A stretch of 64,000 nucleotides of DNA from positions 25,886,193-25,950,192 of the forward strand of contig NC_092354.1 of assembly GCF_963676685.1 (NCBI RefSeq). The letters run 5' to 3'. The notes beneath the pieces were generated by a model that was given only the letters and a program-made list of their open reading frames with translations, was not told where the DNA came from and did no database searches. The DNA comes from Mytilus edulis (lineage: Eukaryota; Mollusca; Bivalvia; Mytilida; Mytilidae). Positions 22,124-34,379 of the stretch are shown in pieces. Every line of letters starts with the position of its first letter. Position 1 is the first letter of the stretch. Made by a program: the position numbers and the translations under genes.

Positions 22124-23062
22124 TGTTATTACCTAGGGAATATTCAATTTTATACACTAAATATAGCTGTACAATTATGGTTCTCATAATTAGTGTAATA
22201 ACCCACTCAATAGTACATGTTAATGAGACTATTATAGAACAACATGTCTTATTACATTGTTTACATGTTTGTATATACACAAGGTTAAATGCACTGTTAA
22301 CCTCTTTTTTTCAAAGACACAATATAGTAATAAAATTATCATTATAGAGAAATATATTTGCAGATTTGATTATGCTAACTATTGTTTGTTTACATATAAA
22401 TACTATGTACATGTATATCATACACGAATAACAAAGCTTAAGTGTATTTAAATATACAAATATATCATTCAAATCACTGTTCACCTTTTCAATAATCAGG
22501 AAAGAATCTATCATGATTCCCTTTCATCTCTGAATTGTTTTATTGAGTAATCTACTTTGAGAAATATAGGTTTTCCATGCATAATCTTTACAAAATCTGT
22601 CAACTTTGAACACTGAGTAACACATGGAGTTACACAATAAACTTAAGTTTCATGCTACTTTTAATATGATCAAATATATATATAAATGTACCATTCAGAA
22701 TCCTTCACCCCTTGTTCCCTAAATTCAATACACATAGAATTTGATAATATCAGGAGAGTCAGGAAAAATGTGACAAAAATGTGGAAAGACAATCTACACT
22801 CCTTCTATAGGTTACCTCCTCCCCCCCTATTTTTTTTAAATTTACGTCACGGTAAGCATGGTAAGTGTATTAACAAAAAGGTGGGCAACCTTCCCATAGT
22901 AAACGCATAGTTTTTGTTCATGCCCCCTACCATACACCCAGACCGATGGCAGATTATAAAACTCTGAAGGGGAAAACTGACAGTTATAACATTGAACATG
23001 TCAGCTTGCAGAGTTTACCCTACAATTAACTTGTAATAAATATAATTTATAGTTCCACATAC
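22124..23062. other. No gene seen
   Basis: AT-rich sequence with short ORFs lacking any coding texture; no clear repeat. Confidence 0.5.
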
Positions 23063-23393
23063 CTGTAAAGCGGGGATTTTCTTCATTTATTCGAATTGGG
23101 TTTTTAGTGCATGTCAAATGCCTGGCGTTAGACATCAATACATCTAAGTATGATTTTCCTTTTTCTTTGTTGACATTGTTATTTTCCTCTGGCTCTTCGT
23201 CCGATTCAGAATGGTGCCTGTTCACAGTAAAAGTAGCGAACTTTAGCTTGTTGTCAATTTTGTTGACCACCTCGATCGATTCATTCATGTCGAGCTCGAA
23301 TGATTGAAGCCCACTTTTGTCGGATACATTTACCACGACTTCGTCGTTTTCCGCATTGGTCAATATTAACTTTTCATGGTTGAGATTGTTCAT
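23063..23393 (-). CDS. Putative first coding exon of an unknown gene
   Basis: ATG at 23393 opens 'MNNLNHEKLILTNAENDEVV', then 'SFELDMNESIEVVNKIDN', an acidic patch 'SESDEEPEENNNVNKEKG', and 'SYLDVLMSNARHLTCTKNPI'. The exon ends at CAG|GTATGTGG (donor at 23062), phase 1. The protein is acidic and low in hydrophobics, with no known domain. No following exon can be assigned, because the next kilobases on this strand are a LINE. It may be the start of a host gene or of a mobile-element protein. Confidence 0.35.
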
Positions 23394-23706
23394 TGTTTTT
23401 ATAATTTGCAGGTCAACTATATTTAATGTATAGACTGATTGTAAGGTGTACATGTCTGTCTGGCATGGTTCATCTGACCTTTACCTCATGTTCATGGTTT
23501 GTTGGTTAATGTTAGTTTTTTGGTAAAGTATTTTTCTTGAAACTGAAGGTAATAATCAGAATAGGTTGACTATATTTTGTGTATTGAATGATTGTATGGT
23601 GCATATGTATTTCGTGTTTTGTTTACATCACCTTGTCTTTATTTTTAGGATCATGTTAAGTTTATGTAATTGTTTATTTTAGTGACTGAATTCTAGCAAA
23701 TATGCA

Positions 23707-24213
23707 TTACCATTCAATTTTTAAATCATAGACAACAAGAATGTGTCCACAGTACACGGATGCTCCACTAGCATTATCATTTTCAATGTTCCATGGACCA
23801 TGCAAATCTAATTTAGCATTAACATTAGAAAGATTTTTAACTACAGGGAACATGTGCACTAATTTCCAAGTTGATTTGACTTTAATGCTGATGAAATTTC
23901 CATCAAAATAGAAATTCCTGAAGGGACTTTTATAATTAACAAACAAAATAGTCTGTTTGGTCTAGCTTTACAGTACCAAGAGTTGACTGGATTGCTAACA
24001 TTACAAGAAGCAATTCAAAATTGTACAAAGCAATCTAACAATTTTCTTATAATGATTGGAGCCATATGTTCGGCAGTTTATTATTTTAATCATACATACT
24101 ATTTTTTGACACTCATTCTCATTCAGAATGTACACTGAATAACCCATTAGATTCTTCTGGCAAAAGTATTTTGATTTGCAATGTGGACATGAAACATTAG
24201 AAAATAAAGCCAA
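23707..24213 (-). other. Two short minus-strand frames of uncertain status
   Basis: 24213-24001 reads 'NVSCPHCKSKYFCQKNL', with a Cys-x2-Cys...Cys pattern like a small zinc-binding motif. 23946-23707 reads 'LDLHGPWNIENDNASGASVY'. Both have some coding flavour and the same strand as 23063-23393, but I cannot join them. Confidence 0.2.
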
Positions 24214-25325
24214 GCAATATGAGGGTAAAGTAATAGATCTAGAGAGAGCTATAGAAGAGGCAGAAAATAAATGTAATGAGAATGATCAAATAGCCCCTGC
24301 CACACAGCAAGTAGAAATGGAAGATGCTGAAATAGGCCCAACAGAATCTTAACAGTACGTTCATTTCAATCCAGATAGACCAACAGAACATAGAATATGA
24401 TATGTCCCGTGAAGTTGGAATAGAAGCAAGAACAGTAGAATTGACAAATCATGCCAACAAAATAAGTAAGAGTGATTATTTTGGATTGATAAGATCCTTG
24501 AATAAAAAGCAGTTGGAATTTTTCCAACATGTTGTCACTTGGGTTAAAACAAAACATGAACCATTATATACATTTTTGACAGATGGAGCAGGATGCGGAA
24601 AATCTGTAGTTGTCAGAGCAATATTTCAAGCTTTACATAGACACTTATGTTCTATTGAAGGTGAGGACCCTGACGATATAAGAATTCTTCTTTGTGCTCC
24701 TACTGGAAAGGCAGCTTACAATATAAATGGTCTGACCCTTCACAATGCTCTCCAGATACAACCAAATAAAGGACTGGACCAGTCACTGTCATGTGATGTT
24801 CTCAATACACTCAGAATGAAATACAGAAATTTGTCTCTGATTTTGATTGATGAAATTTCAATGGTTGGAAACACAATGTTCTCTTTACTGGAGAGAAGGC
24901 TGAAAAAAAATCAAGGGAAGCAACTGTTCATTTGGTGGTGTCAGTATCATAGCTATTGGTGACTTTTTCCAACTCCAGCCTGTATTTGACAGTTGGATTT
25001 TCAATGATCTTAGCAAAGGATTAACAGCATTAGCCCCTAATTACTGGAAATTATTATTTTCTTTTCACGAACTTACTGAAATAATGAGACAAAAAGATGA
25101 TTTAGAATTTGCTCTACAAATAAATAGGTTGAGACAAAATCAGCTGACTGAAAATGATTTTGCAGTTTTAAGTACCAGAACTGTTTCAATCAGTGATGCA
25201 ACATACAGAACTAATGCTACACATTTGTTTGTTGAAAATGCTTTAGTGGATAATTATAATTTGCTATACATATCTAAATTAGGCTCACAAAAGGTTAAAG
25301 TTAAAGCAGTTGACACAGTTTGAAG
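24200..25325 (+). pseudogene. PIF1-family helicase gene, decayed (Helitron-like)
   Basis: DNA helicase domain of the PIF1/RRM3 superfamily, as found in Helitron-type elements and in multicopy mollusc genes. Motif I (Walker A) is 'LTDGAGCGKSVVVRA', preceded by 'SLNKKQLEFFQHV'. Motif Ia is 'LLCAPTGKAAYNINGLT' and motif II (Walker B) 'LILIDEISMVGN'. After a frameshift in an A-run near 24907 the frame continues with 'GVSIIAIGDFFQLQPVFDSW' (motif III) and 'FHELTEIMRQKDDLEFALQI'. It ends near 25323 without the final motifs V and VI. An upstream acidic part (24200-24400) contains a stop and a second frameshift. No Rep/HUH nuclease was found, so Helitron origin is inferred. Non-functional. Confidence 0.8.
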
Positions 25326-25735
25326 GGATTTACCAGCATCTGTAAAAACAAAATGACTTAGTTCTTTACTAGAAAAAACAGTCTGATACTAAGTAATGCA
25401 AATTTTGTCTTAAAATGGATATTTTTTTTATATCTTAAAATGCTTACTTTTTGAAATCATTTACATGTTTATAAAAAAGAAGATGTGGTATGATTGTCTT
25501 TCTTATGGATTCTTAGCTGGAAAATGATAAATGAAAGGTAAAAATATAGAATGATACATTGTTATAAATCTTCAATATTCCTCCATTCTAGTATCCTCAA
25601 TAGTTTTTTTTGGAGAAAATCAAACACATATACCTTTTCCAAAAATCACCAAAAACTGTTTTTCATCATAATGACATTATAAGTGTTGCATTTTACATTG
25701 AAATCCAGTTAAGTAAATTGATAAATTTTTTGCAG

Positions 25736-26425
25736 ACCTAATGTATTTATACATGTTGAACAGCAACCCTGTAGTCAAAACCATAAAATACATTTGCAGT
25801 GGATAATTAATATGGTGTCTGAATTACAGTCAACAACTCCTAAGACAATTGTGTATGGTCAAAATCTCAGACAATATGAAACTTTGTATATATGGCTATG
25901 GCTAACTAGAAAGTTTAGCATATTTAAATGGTGTGGTTAACATAAATAGCCGAATGATAGAAATGTATCATAGCAGAACAGATGAAAGTAGTATGCACAG
26001 AATACTAAGTGACTTTAAAAATTCTGAAAGCAATATAAAAATAATCTTTGCTACAGTAGCTTTTGGGTTAGGCCTTGATATACCAAACATCAATATTGTT
26101 GTTTGTTGGGGTGTCTCATCTTCAGCTATGAATTTTTGGCAAGAACTAGGCCGGTGCGCTTGGAATGGATCTGATGGTTAAACCTATACTTATCCTTATG
26201 CAAGGAGTTTGTCACTATGCTCTGACAAAAAAATGAAAGACCTAATTAAAGAATATTTTGAGCCTTTTCATCTCGGATGGCATGGATGAAAACCTCCCAA
26301 CATCTTCTGCATGTGATGTGAATAAATGTGACGTATGTAGATACTGTAGTAACTGCAAAATGAAATGCTGTTGTAAAGGAAAAGATTTAGTTAATCACTT
26401 AACAAAATACCACACAACATCTTAA
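25736..26425 (+). pseudogene. RecQ-like helicase C-terminal fragment, decayed
   Basis: Plus-strand trace starts 'IHVEQQPCSQNHKIHLQWII', then 'STTPKTIVYGQNLRQYE', a frameshift/stop region, and the open stretch 25933-26181. The latter has RecQ helicase motifs IV-VI: 'YHSRTDESSMHRILSDF', 'IIFATVAFGLGLDIPNINIV' and 'FWQELGRCAWNGSDG'. In the arginine-finger motif VI the usual QExGRaGRDG arginine is replaced by Trp. After a stop, a Cys-rich tail ('CDVNKCDVCRYCSNCKMKCC') suggests a zinc-binding region. The N-terminal ATPase half (Walker A/B) is absent. It lies 0.4 kb downstream of a PIF1-type pseudogene on the same strand; the two families are distinct. Confidence 0.75.
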
Positions 26426-26567
26426 ATGATAAAATAATTTTCACTCATGTGTTGTCATTCTCATTCAAATAGTAAATCAGGTGCAATGTTGCAGTAGCAA
26501 GTCATTCTTCTATAGCATGTAACTTGAATCTCAATTGTATTGTTAACGATGTGATTAGATGACGTTT

Positions 26568-27139
26568 TTAAAGGATTTGGTCCAGTAAGACCCCTTTTTA
26601 GCCCCAAAATATAGCCGATTTACAAAATTGCTAAAATGTAAACTTTTAGTTTGGTTCTGCTACATAAATATGGACGGTTTTTGACATTTCAATGCACATA
26701 TATTGGGAACTAGCACCATTTAGTCATGCTAAATTACTGAAATCTTCACAATTCCAGCATTTTAGTAAAATTTTAGACGGTTTCTGTGTAACACGAAAGA
26801 GGCCGCATTCGTGTTAATCCAAAATATTGAAATGGGAGTTGTATTTAATGATAATACATAACATATATAAATATTGAGGATGAACACGGATGTGGCCACT
26901 TTTTATTTTTTACAAAAACCATATGAAAAGTGACATTTTTTCGCATATTTGGTAGATTTTTCATATTTGAGCTTGTATTGGGTCGTTTATAATGACTAAA
27001 TAAGTAAAATCTTTCACATAAATTAATTGAATCAAATGAAATAGACACTTAAGTGTTTAAAAAGTGATCAAAATCTTTTGTCAGATGAAACTGAAATTTG
27101 AGGCCAAAATCGGTCCCTACCGGACCGGACCTACTCCTT
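26568..27139. mobile_element. MITE with AAAGGA...GGTCC termini
   Basis: The left end AAAGGATTTGGTCCAGTAA is matched by the inverted right end (reverse complement AAAGGAGTAGGTCCGGT). The right half recurs at 59225-59578. No coding capacity. Confidence 0.6.
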
Positions 27140-27262
27140 TGTGCCAAATGCTCTGACTCTTTGTTTTGTTTCATAAGATATAAGGTAAACTATTTTGCTC
27201 TAAAACACAAATTTATCTTTTAATATAAGACTTAATAGCTCATAAAGCGCAATTGACCAAAC

Positions 27263-28477
27263 TTAAGGGGGTACCCAACACTAAACCCCAAAAAAATCCT
27301 ATCGTTTAATTTTTTTTAACTTTTCTTCATTGATAAACTAGGCCAACCTTTACACCTTGTAAAAATTTTAAAAGATTTGAACCATAGAGTTAAAAGATTT
27401 GGCAATTCAAATATGGCATCTTTTACATACTAGTATCGGCCAAAATTGGATGTTTCTGAAATATGGGTATAGGGTTGAATTTGTTAAAAAAAAATTAATT
27501 TAATCCTAAATTGACAATAGCATAGCTAATATTGATAGCTGAGGAGAATATAAGTTCACTGATACCCACTTCTTGTAAGATTTTTATTCCGGTTTAAAAA
27601 TTTGCCAGAACTTTAATAGGGGGTATCAGAATCAGCCCCGAAAAGTGAATGCTGTGCTTCTAATATTTGAAGAAGAATTTTTTTTTTGAAAAAAAATGTG
27701 TCGTTTAATTTTTTCTTAAAACTAAGCATTTGGAGTGCTATACTAGTCGGTTGTTCTTGCAAATTTTTTTAAAAATTTAACCGTTAGAATTTTTGGAATT
27801 TAAGTTTAAGTTAGGCCTCACCCTCAAATTGGTTCATTAAATAAGAGCAAAATCTATTCAAAAAGTACATAATGGCCATAATTTTGTTCGTCTTTTGAAC
27901 TAGGCCTTAGCTATTTGGCATGTGGATGTATCATCACAGGGTTAAGTGTCTTGCATCATGATGACCTTTGTTCGACCTTCAAATGTGACCTCAAGGTCAA
28001 CTTTATTGGTGTTTTTCCGTGAAAAACACAACCATGTAGGCCATAACTTCTTTGCCTTTTGACCTAGGCCTTACATCTTTGGCATGTGTATGTATCATCA
28101 TAAGGTGGTGTGCCTTCTATAAATGTTGATCTTCATATGACTTTGAACTTTGACCTCAAGGACGATAATTGTGTTTTTTTGGTAAGAAACACTTGTACAG
28201 GCCATAACTTTCATGTAGTTATAAATTCATATGTATTTCAAAAATTCATATAACAAAAGCTTTAATCGACCATACAACAATATAGACATATTTTATGACA
28301 TTTCAAGCCATTCAATGCACAGGGAATACATAATGGACATGTAGTCACATACAATTGTTTGAAAAGGGAATCATCTATTGAAGCGCAGTGTACGTATAGC
28401 TTCAACAACACAACGTAATTAAAACGTTTAGCTGATTTTACAGAGTTATCTCCCTGTAGTGTTAGGTACCACCTTAA
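27263..28477. mobile_element. TTAA-flanked non-autonomous element, 1.2 kb
   Basis: TTAA (27263-27266) then GGGGGTACCCAACACTA; the far end, before TTAA at 28474-28477, is the inverted copy GGTGGTACCTAACACTA (2 mismatches in 17). It fits Kolobok-like TTAA elements. No transposase. It contains a tandem array of about 160 bp (27874-28210). Confidence 0.8.
27874..28210 (+). repeat. Tandem repeat, about 160-165-bp period, 2+ copies
   Basis: GGCCATAA occurs at 27874, 28039 and 28199. Units share ACTAGGCCTTAGCTATTTGG / CCTAGGCCTTACATCTTTGG and TGACCTCAAGG. The period recalls bivalve 160-bp satellite cores, a relation to be tested. Confidence 0.75.
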
Positions 28478-29101
28478 TTCAGATTGTATGAGGCCTCCCA
28501 TATTCTCTAAAACCATGCATGTATATTGTCTTTAAAAGTTTAATAATTTTGCATTGCCAAACTTCATTAAAATTTAACAAATTATATGGTTGTGTGACCA
28601 CCCATAAGTAATTAATTAATTTTAGGTCAGACCTGCTTAACTCTATTGCACAATGTAATTGCTAAACTGAAAAAATGGATTGAAAGTGCTTACAATTGAC
28701 ACAATAGAAAGCATAAATCTCTGTACCCGATTAAAATTTCTGAAGCATTTGGAATTACAGTATATAATTTCCATAGAAAAAAGAAAGCATGTGATAAGTG
28801 TTTTAATTACCTTCCAGCATGTCGTGTATCGGATTGATTAGGGGTGGTATAACTGTTGAAAAAATATTATCTATATCTGTTAAATTTAAATTTAAGACTA
28901 ATACATTGAAAATTCACCAGTAAATTTATTGTAGTATACTTTTGTTTCTGCAATCTAATGAATAAAGTGAAGCGTTAACTCAATTTTGTAATTCTGTTTA
29001 GGTCTTACACTGTGTTGTTATTTATTGAATTGAAACTGTTTATTCCAAGATGACTATAAATGAAATTATTTATTTGTATTTGAATTTACATTTTCTTTCA
29101 G
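28478..29101. other. Upstream of the CMC-type exons; no exon assigned
   Basis: A possible acceptor (TTAATTTTAG at about 28624) is followed by sequence with weak coding texture, but stops prevent an exon call. Confidence 0.3.
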
Positions 29102-30431
29102 ACGTTCTACTTCCACCTACTTCATCACTTACCACAATATATAAAATTGTACGGACCACCAAGAAATTTTTGGATGTTCCCTTACGAGCGATTCAATCTC
29201 ACTTTGACAGAGGCAGTCTCAAACAACCAGTATCCTGAGTTATCTGTCATCAAAAAAGTTAAGGTAAGCATCGATTTATTTTAGAATCAAAGTGCATGTT
29301 CCAGCATGGTCTTTGTCAATCAACCTTCATGCTATAAAGTCCAGTCCTGAAAAGAATGAAAAGAATGATTACTATACATCGTGTTTGGGTCAATTGTTGT
29401 CAAAACAATGGTCGTCAGTAATGAGCCAAGAGAAGAAATAGTTCAGGAAGCGAATATTCTCTTTTTGATAAAGAAACAATTATTTAAGAGACAAATTATT
29501 AAAAGAATGTAAGTTCAGAGTTTAAAGTTCATTAAACATGCCTATTTAAAGATTTATAAACAAAAATAAAAAATTGGAAGTTTAGAGTTAGAAAAAGTAA
29601 TCAGTTATTTCCAGAACTTTTTGGAATGAAATGAAAAGCAAAAAGGTGTATGACAGCAAAGCAACAACAAGACAATAGAAACTAATTCATTATTTAGTTG
29701 CTCCCCTACAAACATTCAATCTTCAGGGATGCAATACTGTATTTGTGGGATAGATTCTTGTTTTAATGTGAAGGCTGAGAAAATTGTTGTCAGGAAATTT
29801 ATATGCTTTCAAGAATAAATGCTGCGGAATAAGGCTTATGTTGAATCAAAAAAGATTTCTCCTTTAAAAAAAAACTGACATCCAATTTGTATGAAATTCC
29901 TACACTATCTTTTTTTTTCACTTGTAGGTTCAGTGGTTGATCACTTTACTAGACAGTGCTGGTTTTTTCCGTCCAATTAAAGTCGAAGCAGCTAAACTTA
30001 ACAGTCAACTGTCTGCGGGACGATTTATACCAGAAACAAATCAGCTGACAGCAGACGAAATACCCCATATTCATGACTTCTTCCAATGTGAGGTTATCCA
30101 AAGTGAGATAACAATCTATCATCATGCTGTAAACAAGAAAGGGACATATAGAGACATGTCAATTGGGAAGACTACTCAACGAGAGCAGTGTTCAGGTATC
30201 ATGTGCAAAAACTGTGTCGGTAGGATTCAATTCTTTTTCAAGAATAACACAAACGAACTAGTGTGGGTTAATTGGCTAGGCTACCTGGAAGAAGATGAAG
30301 AATCTAAGAGCTATTTTGTGACACCAAGTGACCATTTGCCTAATCCCATCATCTATGTAAGCAATATGTCAGCACCGTTAGTGCATGTTATGGAGGATGG
30401 TGTTCTGTGGATTCTAAAACTGCCAATGTAA
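29102..30431 (+). CDS. C-terminal two exons of a CMC/EnSpm (CACTA)-type transposase, partial
   Basis: Exon 1 (29102-29263; TTTCAG acceptor, AAG|GTAAGC donor) encodes 'FHLLHHLPQYIKLYGPPRNF' followed by 'WMFPYERFNLTLTEAVSNN'. This matches the DUF4218-type segment ('HLL.HLP...GP...W.FPFERF') that follows the TNP2 transposase domain in CACTA/EnSpm elements. Exon 2 (29928-30431; CTTGTAG acceptor, phase 0) runs open for 167 codons with 'VQWLITLLDSAGFFRP', 'GIMCKNCVGRIQFFFKNNTN' and 'LVWVNWLGYLEED', to TAA. The two exons join without a stop. The catalytic part upstream is not in the window, so the gene is partial or rearranged. It may supply proteins for elements such as the CACTG-ended structure at 35.7-50.9 kb, but that link is speculative. 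Confidence 0.6.
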
Positions 30432-30694
30432 AGATGTTGATAGAGACACAACTCAATGACAATCACTATGTATTTTTCCAATTATTTATGTTCATAATGC
30501 ATATATTACATTGTAATTAGTTGACCATTTTACAATGATATAAGTTTTCAAAGTGACAAGTATACCTATTTAGACATGTATAAATATATCCAAACGTTTT
30601 GTATAAAAAAATTATTTTATCATTTCTAGTCTGTGTTTGGCATTAAAATTTTGTAACAACAATTTAGTTCAGCTTCAGAAGTAAGATAAAAAGC

Positions 30695-31055
30695 TGTTAG
30701 TTTTCTTGTTTGAATTTATTCACATTTTTCGGGTTCGGTCCACCATTGTACATAGGGCCTTTTAAAGTTTACTGTAGAATATTGGTTTGTCTTCAAGATA
30801 GACTTACAATTAAAAGATCGGAGCTAAAATTTATTTCATTTCTGTTGGCATAGGACATGATTTTTAAAGGCCAAAATGAAATTTTACAAGCCTGATCTGC
30901 TTCTGTGTTTGGTTAGTGTTAAGAAGTGATTATTGTCTCATTGTTGAAGTTAGTATGTACAGTGATATATAATTCCTAATATCCAAAGGATTTGAATTTG
31001 GGTGGTTAGTTATCTCATTGCCAATCATGCCACATCTCCTTATTTTTAAATGTGC
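30695..31055 (+). repeat. SINE/MITE-like dispersed repeat, diverged
   Basis: GCTGTTAGTTTTCTTGTTTG at the start and TTAGTTATCTCATTGCCAAT plus CCACATCTCCTTATTTTTAA at the end match the family seen at 13795-13985, with insertions between. Confidence 0.5.
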
Positions 31056-32214
31056 TTTAAGTAATGCTTCAGTCGAGTTCTTCGTTTTAAAACAACTTTT
31101 AATAGTATTTTGCTTATATTTCAATATGTTTTACCTGTATTTATTTATTCTTATATATATATAATATATGTTGTTCACTTTGTTATTTACCTGCATTATT
31201 TCTGTTAATGTTATGTTAATTTATTTCATTTAACTTTCAAGAGCTATTGCTTGTACTGTTATATACTGAATTAAAATAAAACTAATCCAGCTGGTTTGTT
31301 AGTTCAGGCTTATAAAGTCCTCTTTTTCTATCAAATGCAATGAAACAGTAAAAAATAATACTATGCATCAAGTTTCCCCTTGGAATATGTACTAAATGAC
31401 CTATCTCTTTTATTCATTATGTCTGTAGTTTTGATACAATTGAGGTTTGAAAAATTCGTACAAAAATGGCTACAGAAGGGTACTTAAACCTAAAGTGTAA
31501 TTCTCAAATTAATCTGTGTAAATTTAAACTCGCCATCATGCGCTTGATGAACGAATATGGACCATTCGCACATCTAAGTCATATATGAACTTCGCTGTAT
31601 TTTTCATGATAGTCCGACCGTGCAAGGGCTGTATAGCCAGTCAAGGTCGTCAAGAACTTCCATTTGTTGTATTTTTCATGTAGAAATCGTTAGCTGCAAC
31701 TCTCCATACGGCAAACGACAAATTCATTTCAATTACCTGTGGGGCGAAGAAAATATATTTGTCACTTCCTGTCCTGTAACCGGCTGCCTTAATTTCGTCA
31801 AATAAGGTCACGATCAACAATAAAAAATAAGAATTCGTTAGCGTTAAATTCCGAAAGTGTTAAAAGTTGCAGTTAAATTACCTACATTTATTGTTGGAGA
31901 AAAATTAGTAATCAATCTTTGTAAGATATGGTAAAAGTAATTTCAATTGTTTATTTTTGCAGAGAGGACAGAATGTTTGACATGAATGAATTTAAAGAGG
32001 AACTTCAAACGTGAAAAGGGAGAGGATGTAGAACATGTAAAATCTTTGAGGACTTACAACTTTTCCTAAAAGAGGGCTGTTGAGCTTTTCTTAGACAATT
32101 ATAAAAAATAATAGGCCATCTGTTGTTATTTATCATAGATATATACATTTTAATGTGGAGTGGTTGGTGGTGGCGGAGATATATTACATGATTGAATAAA
32201 AACCTAACAACATA
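31056..32214. other. No confident gene
   Basis: AT-rich, with a TA tract near 31152-31170. The 61-codon frame at 31620-31805 has no known motif. No element ends identified. Confidence 0.4.
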
Positions 32215-32662
32215 TCATCTGAATTTACTTACTATATCACTGTTTTTCTCTGAAGCCTTGGAGTACTGATGTTCAATTTCAAATGTCACAAGGTCTCTTA
32301 AATCTTTGAGTACTGGGATATAGGTGACTAAAGCCCTCTGGATTAAAATTCGAAAATCTGAATACAAATTGTCATGATCTGTTTTGTTCGGAATGAAAGC
32401 TACATTCGGTATGGACAACATGTCTGTCTGTGGTAAAAGTGACTCCAAGTCTGTGGTTATTCTTTGTGTATTTCTATTGAATGCACCAGACTATGTACTT
32501 TGTTTGAGGTGTCCAGTGTCTTGTTTTCTGGTGCAGATTTAAATTATCCATCACAATCTGAAAGGGTCCAGATTCTGATGGTGCTTCTACTGGTTGTTGT
32601 GTGCTATATGATATTTTAGGATAGCCAATGACTGTATAATTTAATGTTAAGTACATGTTCAA
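32215..32662 (-). pseudogene. DUF6589-type transposon protein fragment
   Basis: Minus strand, two frames joined by a frameshift. The first has 'GPFQIVMDNLNLHQKTRHW' and the second 'LESLLPQTDMLSIPNVAFIP', 'RALVTYIPVLKDLRDLVTF' and 'EHQYSKASEKNSDIVSKF'. The order 'DNLD...R', 'LLP', 'L...L', 'H.YS.E...KS.V' is that of the DUF6589 proteins that are highly repeated in corals and molluscs. N- and C-terminal parts are missing. Confidence 0.6.
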
Positions 32663-33429
32663 TGATAAACCATAGCAATATGCAAAACTATAGAGGAAAA
32701 AGTAATTTCCTCTGCATCTCTGTCATGCTCTCTTCCATTTTGCTTATCCTTTTCTGCAAACTCTGCCACTAATTTTATTCTCAATTTTATTAATCACAGA
32801 TCTGATGTAGGGTGACACATGCGTTTCCCCTGACAAGTATTGCCATATATCAGATAACTTCCTATGCAATTGCCTCATCGCTCATTCCCATATTTGTGAC
32901 ATTCCTAGTTCTTGGGAGCTTTCTGTACTTTAACATAGTTCGTGTTTTTCCCATATCCAAATTTCTTAAAGCTTGTTCACCCTTCCAATTTTATGATAGT
33001 ATGTAGCTGTTCTCGTTAGAACCATTAATAATATATGCACAAAAAGATATGTCATAAGATGTTGAAACGTGATTAATTCATCACCATAATTTCATCATGT
33101 GCTATCATTAGTGTCAATATCAATAAAACACTATCCAGTTACGATTATCTTCGCATTTTTTAATAACATAATTACGATTATCTTTTTTTCCGAGTTGCGA
33201 TTATCATCCCGAATTTTTCAACGGCAATGTTCAAAGCGCTTAGACAATTCCAGTGCACCGTTACGATTCAAATATGATGTAATGGTATAGAAAACCTTTG
33301 CAGCTGAGTAACTAGTGACCAAAACATGCTACATTTGAGTAAAATGACTGTAAATATTTTACCTATATCTGCCGTCGCCATATTGGGATAATCGTAATTG
33401 CAGTTACTATTATCTCTTTAATACCAGTG

Positions 33430-33605
33430 ATGACTGTGACTGTGCATGCAGAGAAGAAGGCTTCTGTATTTTGATTTCAGTACCATCAATTATTGCCAAA
33501 GTACCAGGAAAATCTTTTTTTTTATAATTTTCAGGCATGTTTTTAATAATTATGTCACGTGGCGGCCAAATACATACTGCTCCAAACCTAAAGTGTATGA
33601 AATTT
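33430..33605 (-). pseudogene. DDE_Tnp_4 (ISL2EU-like) transposase fragment
   Basis: Minus-strand reading gives 'WPPRDIIIKNMPENYKK' followed by 'FPGTLAIIDGTEIKIQKPSS' and 'LHAQSQSS'. This is the N-terminal part of the DDE nuclease of the ISL2EU/IS4EU Harbinger relatives, where the 'IID.TEI' aspartate is the first catalytic residue (here Asp in IIDGTEI). The rest of the domain is absent or scrambled. Confidence 0.6.
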
Positions 33606-34379
33606 ATCCAGTCACAAAATAGTTAACTACAGGTGTCAGACTACCAATTAAAAGTCCCTATCTGTTCAACCAAATTTTGCAATTTCCACAGCTTTCTAAA
33701 TATTTTACCTTAAGTTTAACTTCATAGAAACTAGGTATATCCTGAATGGTACAGGTGTCACCTTTCTGAATGCCAATTTTCAACATACATTCAAAATCAT
33801 GTAAGAAAGAAGAGAGCTCCTGAACGGAGGTACCACTAAAAACAACCCCTGGTTTTCTGGAAATCTTAAATTAGTATACCATGGAGCGCATTAATCCTCA
33901 ATTTTAAATGCAAACTCCTAGACAGGTAAAATGTGGCTCAAAATGGTCTTAATACATTTCTCTTTCAACAAAAAATTCATTTCTGCAAATTTGTTGGTTA
34001 GTTTAGGTGATCAATGACATCAAATAAACTATTTTTTAGTCCGAGTAGGCCTACTTTCACATACGTTCTAAATTTGAGGGAGTAATTGGTGGTATGACAC
34101 CTACATTCTTGTGTAGATATTTGAAATCTGTATCCCAAATCTGTAAAGTCCAAATTATTTCTCAGTTTACATAATATCCCTGATTTTTATCTTTAACTTC
34201 ATATTCTTTGACATTTTTAAGGGAGAATTTGAAGAATCTGGTACTAAAAACTTTAAAACTGCATTAAATTCAGAATTGTTAAAGCCACAGTAATGTCTCA
34301 GCATTTTATCATCTTTGGTAAAGCTTTCGTCTGTTGAACTTGATAAATTTTATGTGATTTCCTGGATGCATTTTTTAAT
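33606..34379 (-). other. Decayed coding-like sequence between two transposase fragments
   Basis: Minus strand shows scattered protein-like pieces ('GTSVQELSSFLHDFECMLKI', 'KYLESCGNCKIWLN') separated by stops. Probably the remains of the adjacent elements; no family can be named. Confidence 0.3.

Noticed and set aside
24402..26181. A single host helicase gene combining PIF1 and RecQ parts
   Set aside because: The motifs belong to two different helicase families, each incomplete and frameshifted; no splice model joins them.
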